Positions 63,112-64,000 of a stretch of 64,000 bases of DNA are shown one piece after another. Position numbers and translations under genes: made by a program. Position 1 is the stretch's first letter, and each line of letters opens with the position of its first letter. Location: assembly GCA_033239125.1 (NCBI GenBank), contig BSWB01000005.1, positions 20,699,447 through 20,763,446 of the forward strand. The letters are read 5' to 3'. Below the pieces are notes generated by a model. That model was not told the DNA's origin and did no database searches. It was given only the letters and a program-made list of their open reading frames with translations. This DNA comes from Fagopyrum homotropicum (taxonomy: Eukaryota; Streptophyta; Magnoliopsida; Caryophyllales; Polygonaceae).

Positions 63112-64000
63112 TGATAGCATGAATTATAGTATATATTTTGGGGTTTGTTTGGACGTTTTATCTTTCATAATCTGCATGTTTGTATGTACATTATGTGATT
63201 TTACTACCATTTCATCTACCTTTGCGAGAATCGAGGTCTACACCTAGTTTCATTGTAATTGCAGGTAATATGGTACGTTTTGCATCAAAAAGGAGCAAAA
63301 GAAGTCAAGAGTCATTTGGAGCTACATCCAGGAAGCATAGCCATGAATTAAGGATTCACTTTGGACCAATTTTGAGAGATTCTACATTCAGTTATGAGTC
63401 ACCTCGGTTGACCAGAGATTCATCTTGACCGAGGTGATCCAGAGACGCCGACTCGACCGAGGCGAATACCTAGGACGCGGCGAGAATATTTTATTCTTGG
63501 CTGAGATCTTTTAAATTTGGAAAGTGATCTTATATTTTTGGGCTGAGCTTCTGGAAGGAAGGAGATATGCAAAATCATATATTTTGCCTATATTTATGGG
63601 ATAATATCTTCTTAAGATTTCTTATCTTTGGAGGGTTACTTTTCCTATAAAAAGGGTTGATTTTCTACAATTTAAGGAGGCTGCATACATCGATTAAACC
63701 CCGCCTACAGCTGAAGAAGTCGCATACGACGCAGCGGCCGCATCCTACTCCAAGTTGGGAGATAGTTGAAGAACCTTTTTGAAGGTTAAAGGAAGATTGA
63801 AGACCATAGCTTTTATAGCTTTTTGGAGGGTTTTGTAAGATTGTCTTCAATTCCTTTCCTTGTTGTCTTGTCTTTTTGGATTATTATCCAAGGAACGATT
63901 TTGTGTGATATTTGATTCAGTTATTGAAGTCTTTTCATTAAATTCTTCTTTGTTCAAATATTCACCTTCTTCCCATATATTTAATACTTTCATTATGATG
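63112..64000 (+). mobile_element. D3: Athila-like LTR (family D), + strand, partial
   Basis: Starts TGATAGCATGAATTATAG and is the diverged reverse complement of the right half of D2. It includes the palindrome region (63405-63485: CCTCGGTTGACCAGAG, ACTCGACCGAGGCGA) and a TATA box TATAAAAAGG at 63646-63655. It runs off the window. It inserted into the 3' UTR of the D2 element, giving a head-to-head LTR pair. Confidence 0.88.
63646..63655 (+). promoter_or_regulatory. TATA box of the D3 LTR
   Basis: TATAAAAAGG, the same as in D2 on the opposite strand (61682-61673), located about 160 bp downstream of the palindrome cluster. Confidence 0.65.

Overview
The window looks like nuclear DNA of a eudicot plant. 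It consists almost entirely of nested LTR retrotransposons plus one roughly 11 kb chloroplast-derived insertion. No intact ordinary host nuclear gene is visible. The species cannot be read from the sequence. The plastid segment comes from an angiosperm plastome in which complete ycf1 lies next to the 3' end of ndhF, which suggests an expanded inverted repeat.

I use letters for the elements. C (about 362-5172, resuming 36924-37150, + strand) is an old, decayed Tekay-like Ty3/Gypsy chromovirus. The 3' end of an LTR from a second Athila-like family (D1, 1-361) sits in its 5' LTR remnant. A (5173-36923, + strand) is an Athila-like element that landed in C's 3' LTR. A carries gag, protease, RT-RNase H, integrase and an extra 3' ORF (ORF3). 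Its integrase is split by a nuclear plastid insertion (NUPT, about 12150-23206) with trnL-UAG, rpl32, ndhF, ycf1 and trnN-GUU. Its 3' LTR is split by B (28510-36316), a young gag-less Tekay-like element with a perfect 5-bp target duplication (TCAAG) and nearly identical 2.0-kb LTRs.

The stretch 37151-40440 is AT-rich and gene-free. It holds a probable non-autonomous Helitron (37614-38195), a possible MITE and an L1 LINE fragment. The LINE is interrupted by E (40440-60460, minus strand), a decayed Tekay-like element. Inside E lies F (46891-60176, minus strand), a nearly intact 13.3-kb Athila-like element of the same family as A, flanked by AGCAC on both sides. E is cut at 60460 by D2 (minus strand), which is itself cut at 63112 by D3 (+ strand, running off the window).

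The most interesting material is non-coding structure carried by the elements. (1) The Tekay-like elements have a tandem array of short hairpins in the 3' UTR whose stems differ but stay paired. (2) A/F carry cassettes of CCACGGCCGTGG-type palindromes just upstream of the LTR TATA box, inside the pol reading frame and before ORF3. The D family has a differently spelled palindrome set (CCTCGGTCGAGG) at the equivalent promoter position. (3) A block of about 190 bp in the 3' UTR is strongly conserved between the A/F and D families. (4) The NUPT ends carry short duplicated and inverted pieces that look like templated repair filler.

All comparisons were made by eye within the window. No database search was possible.
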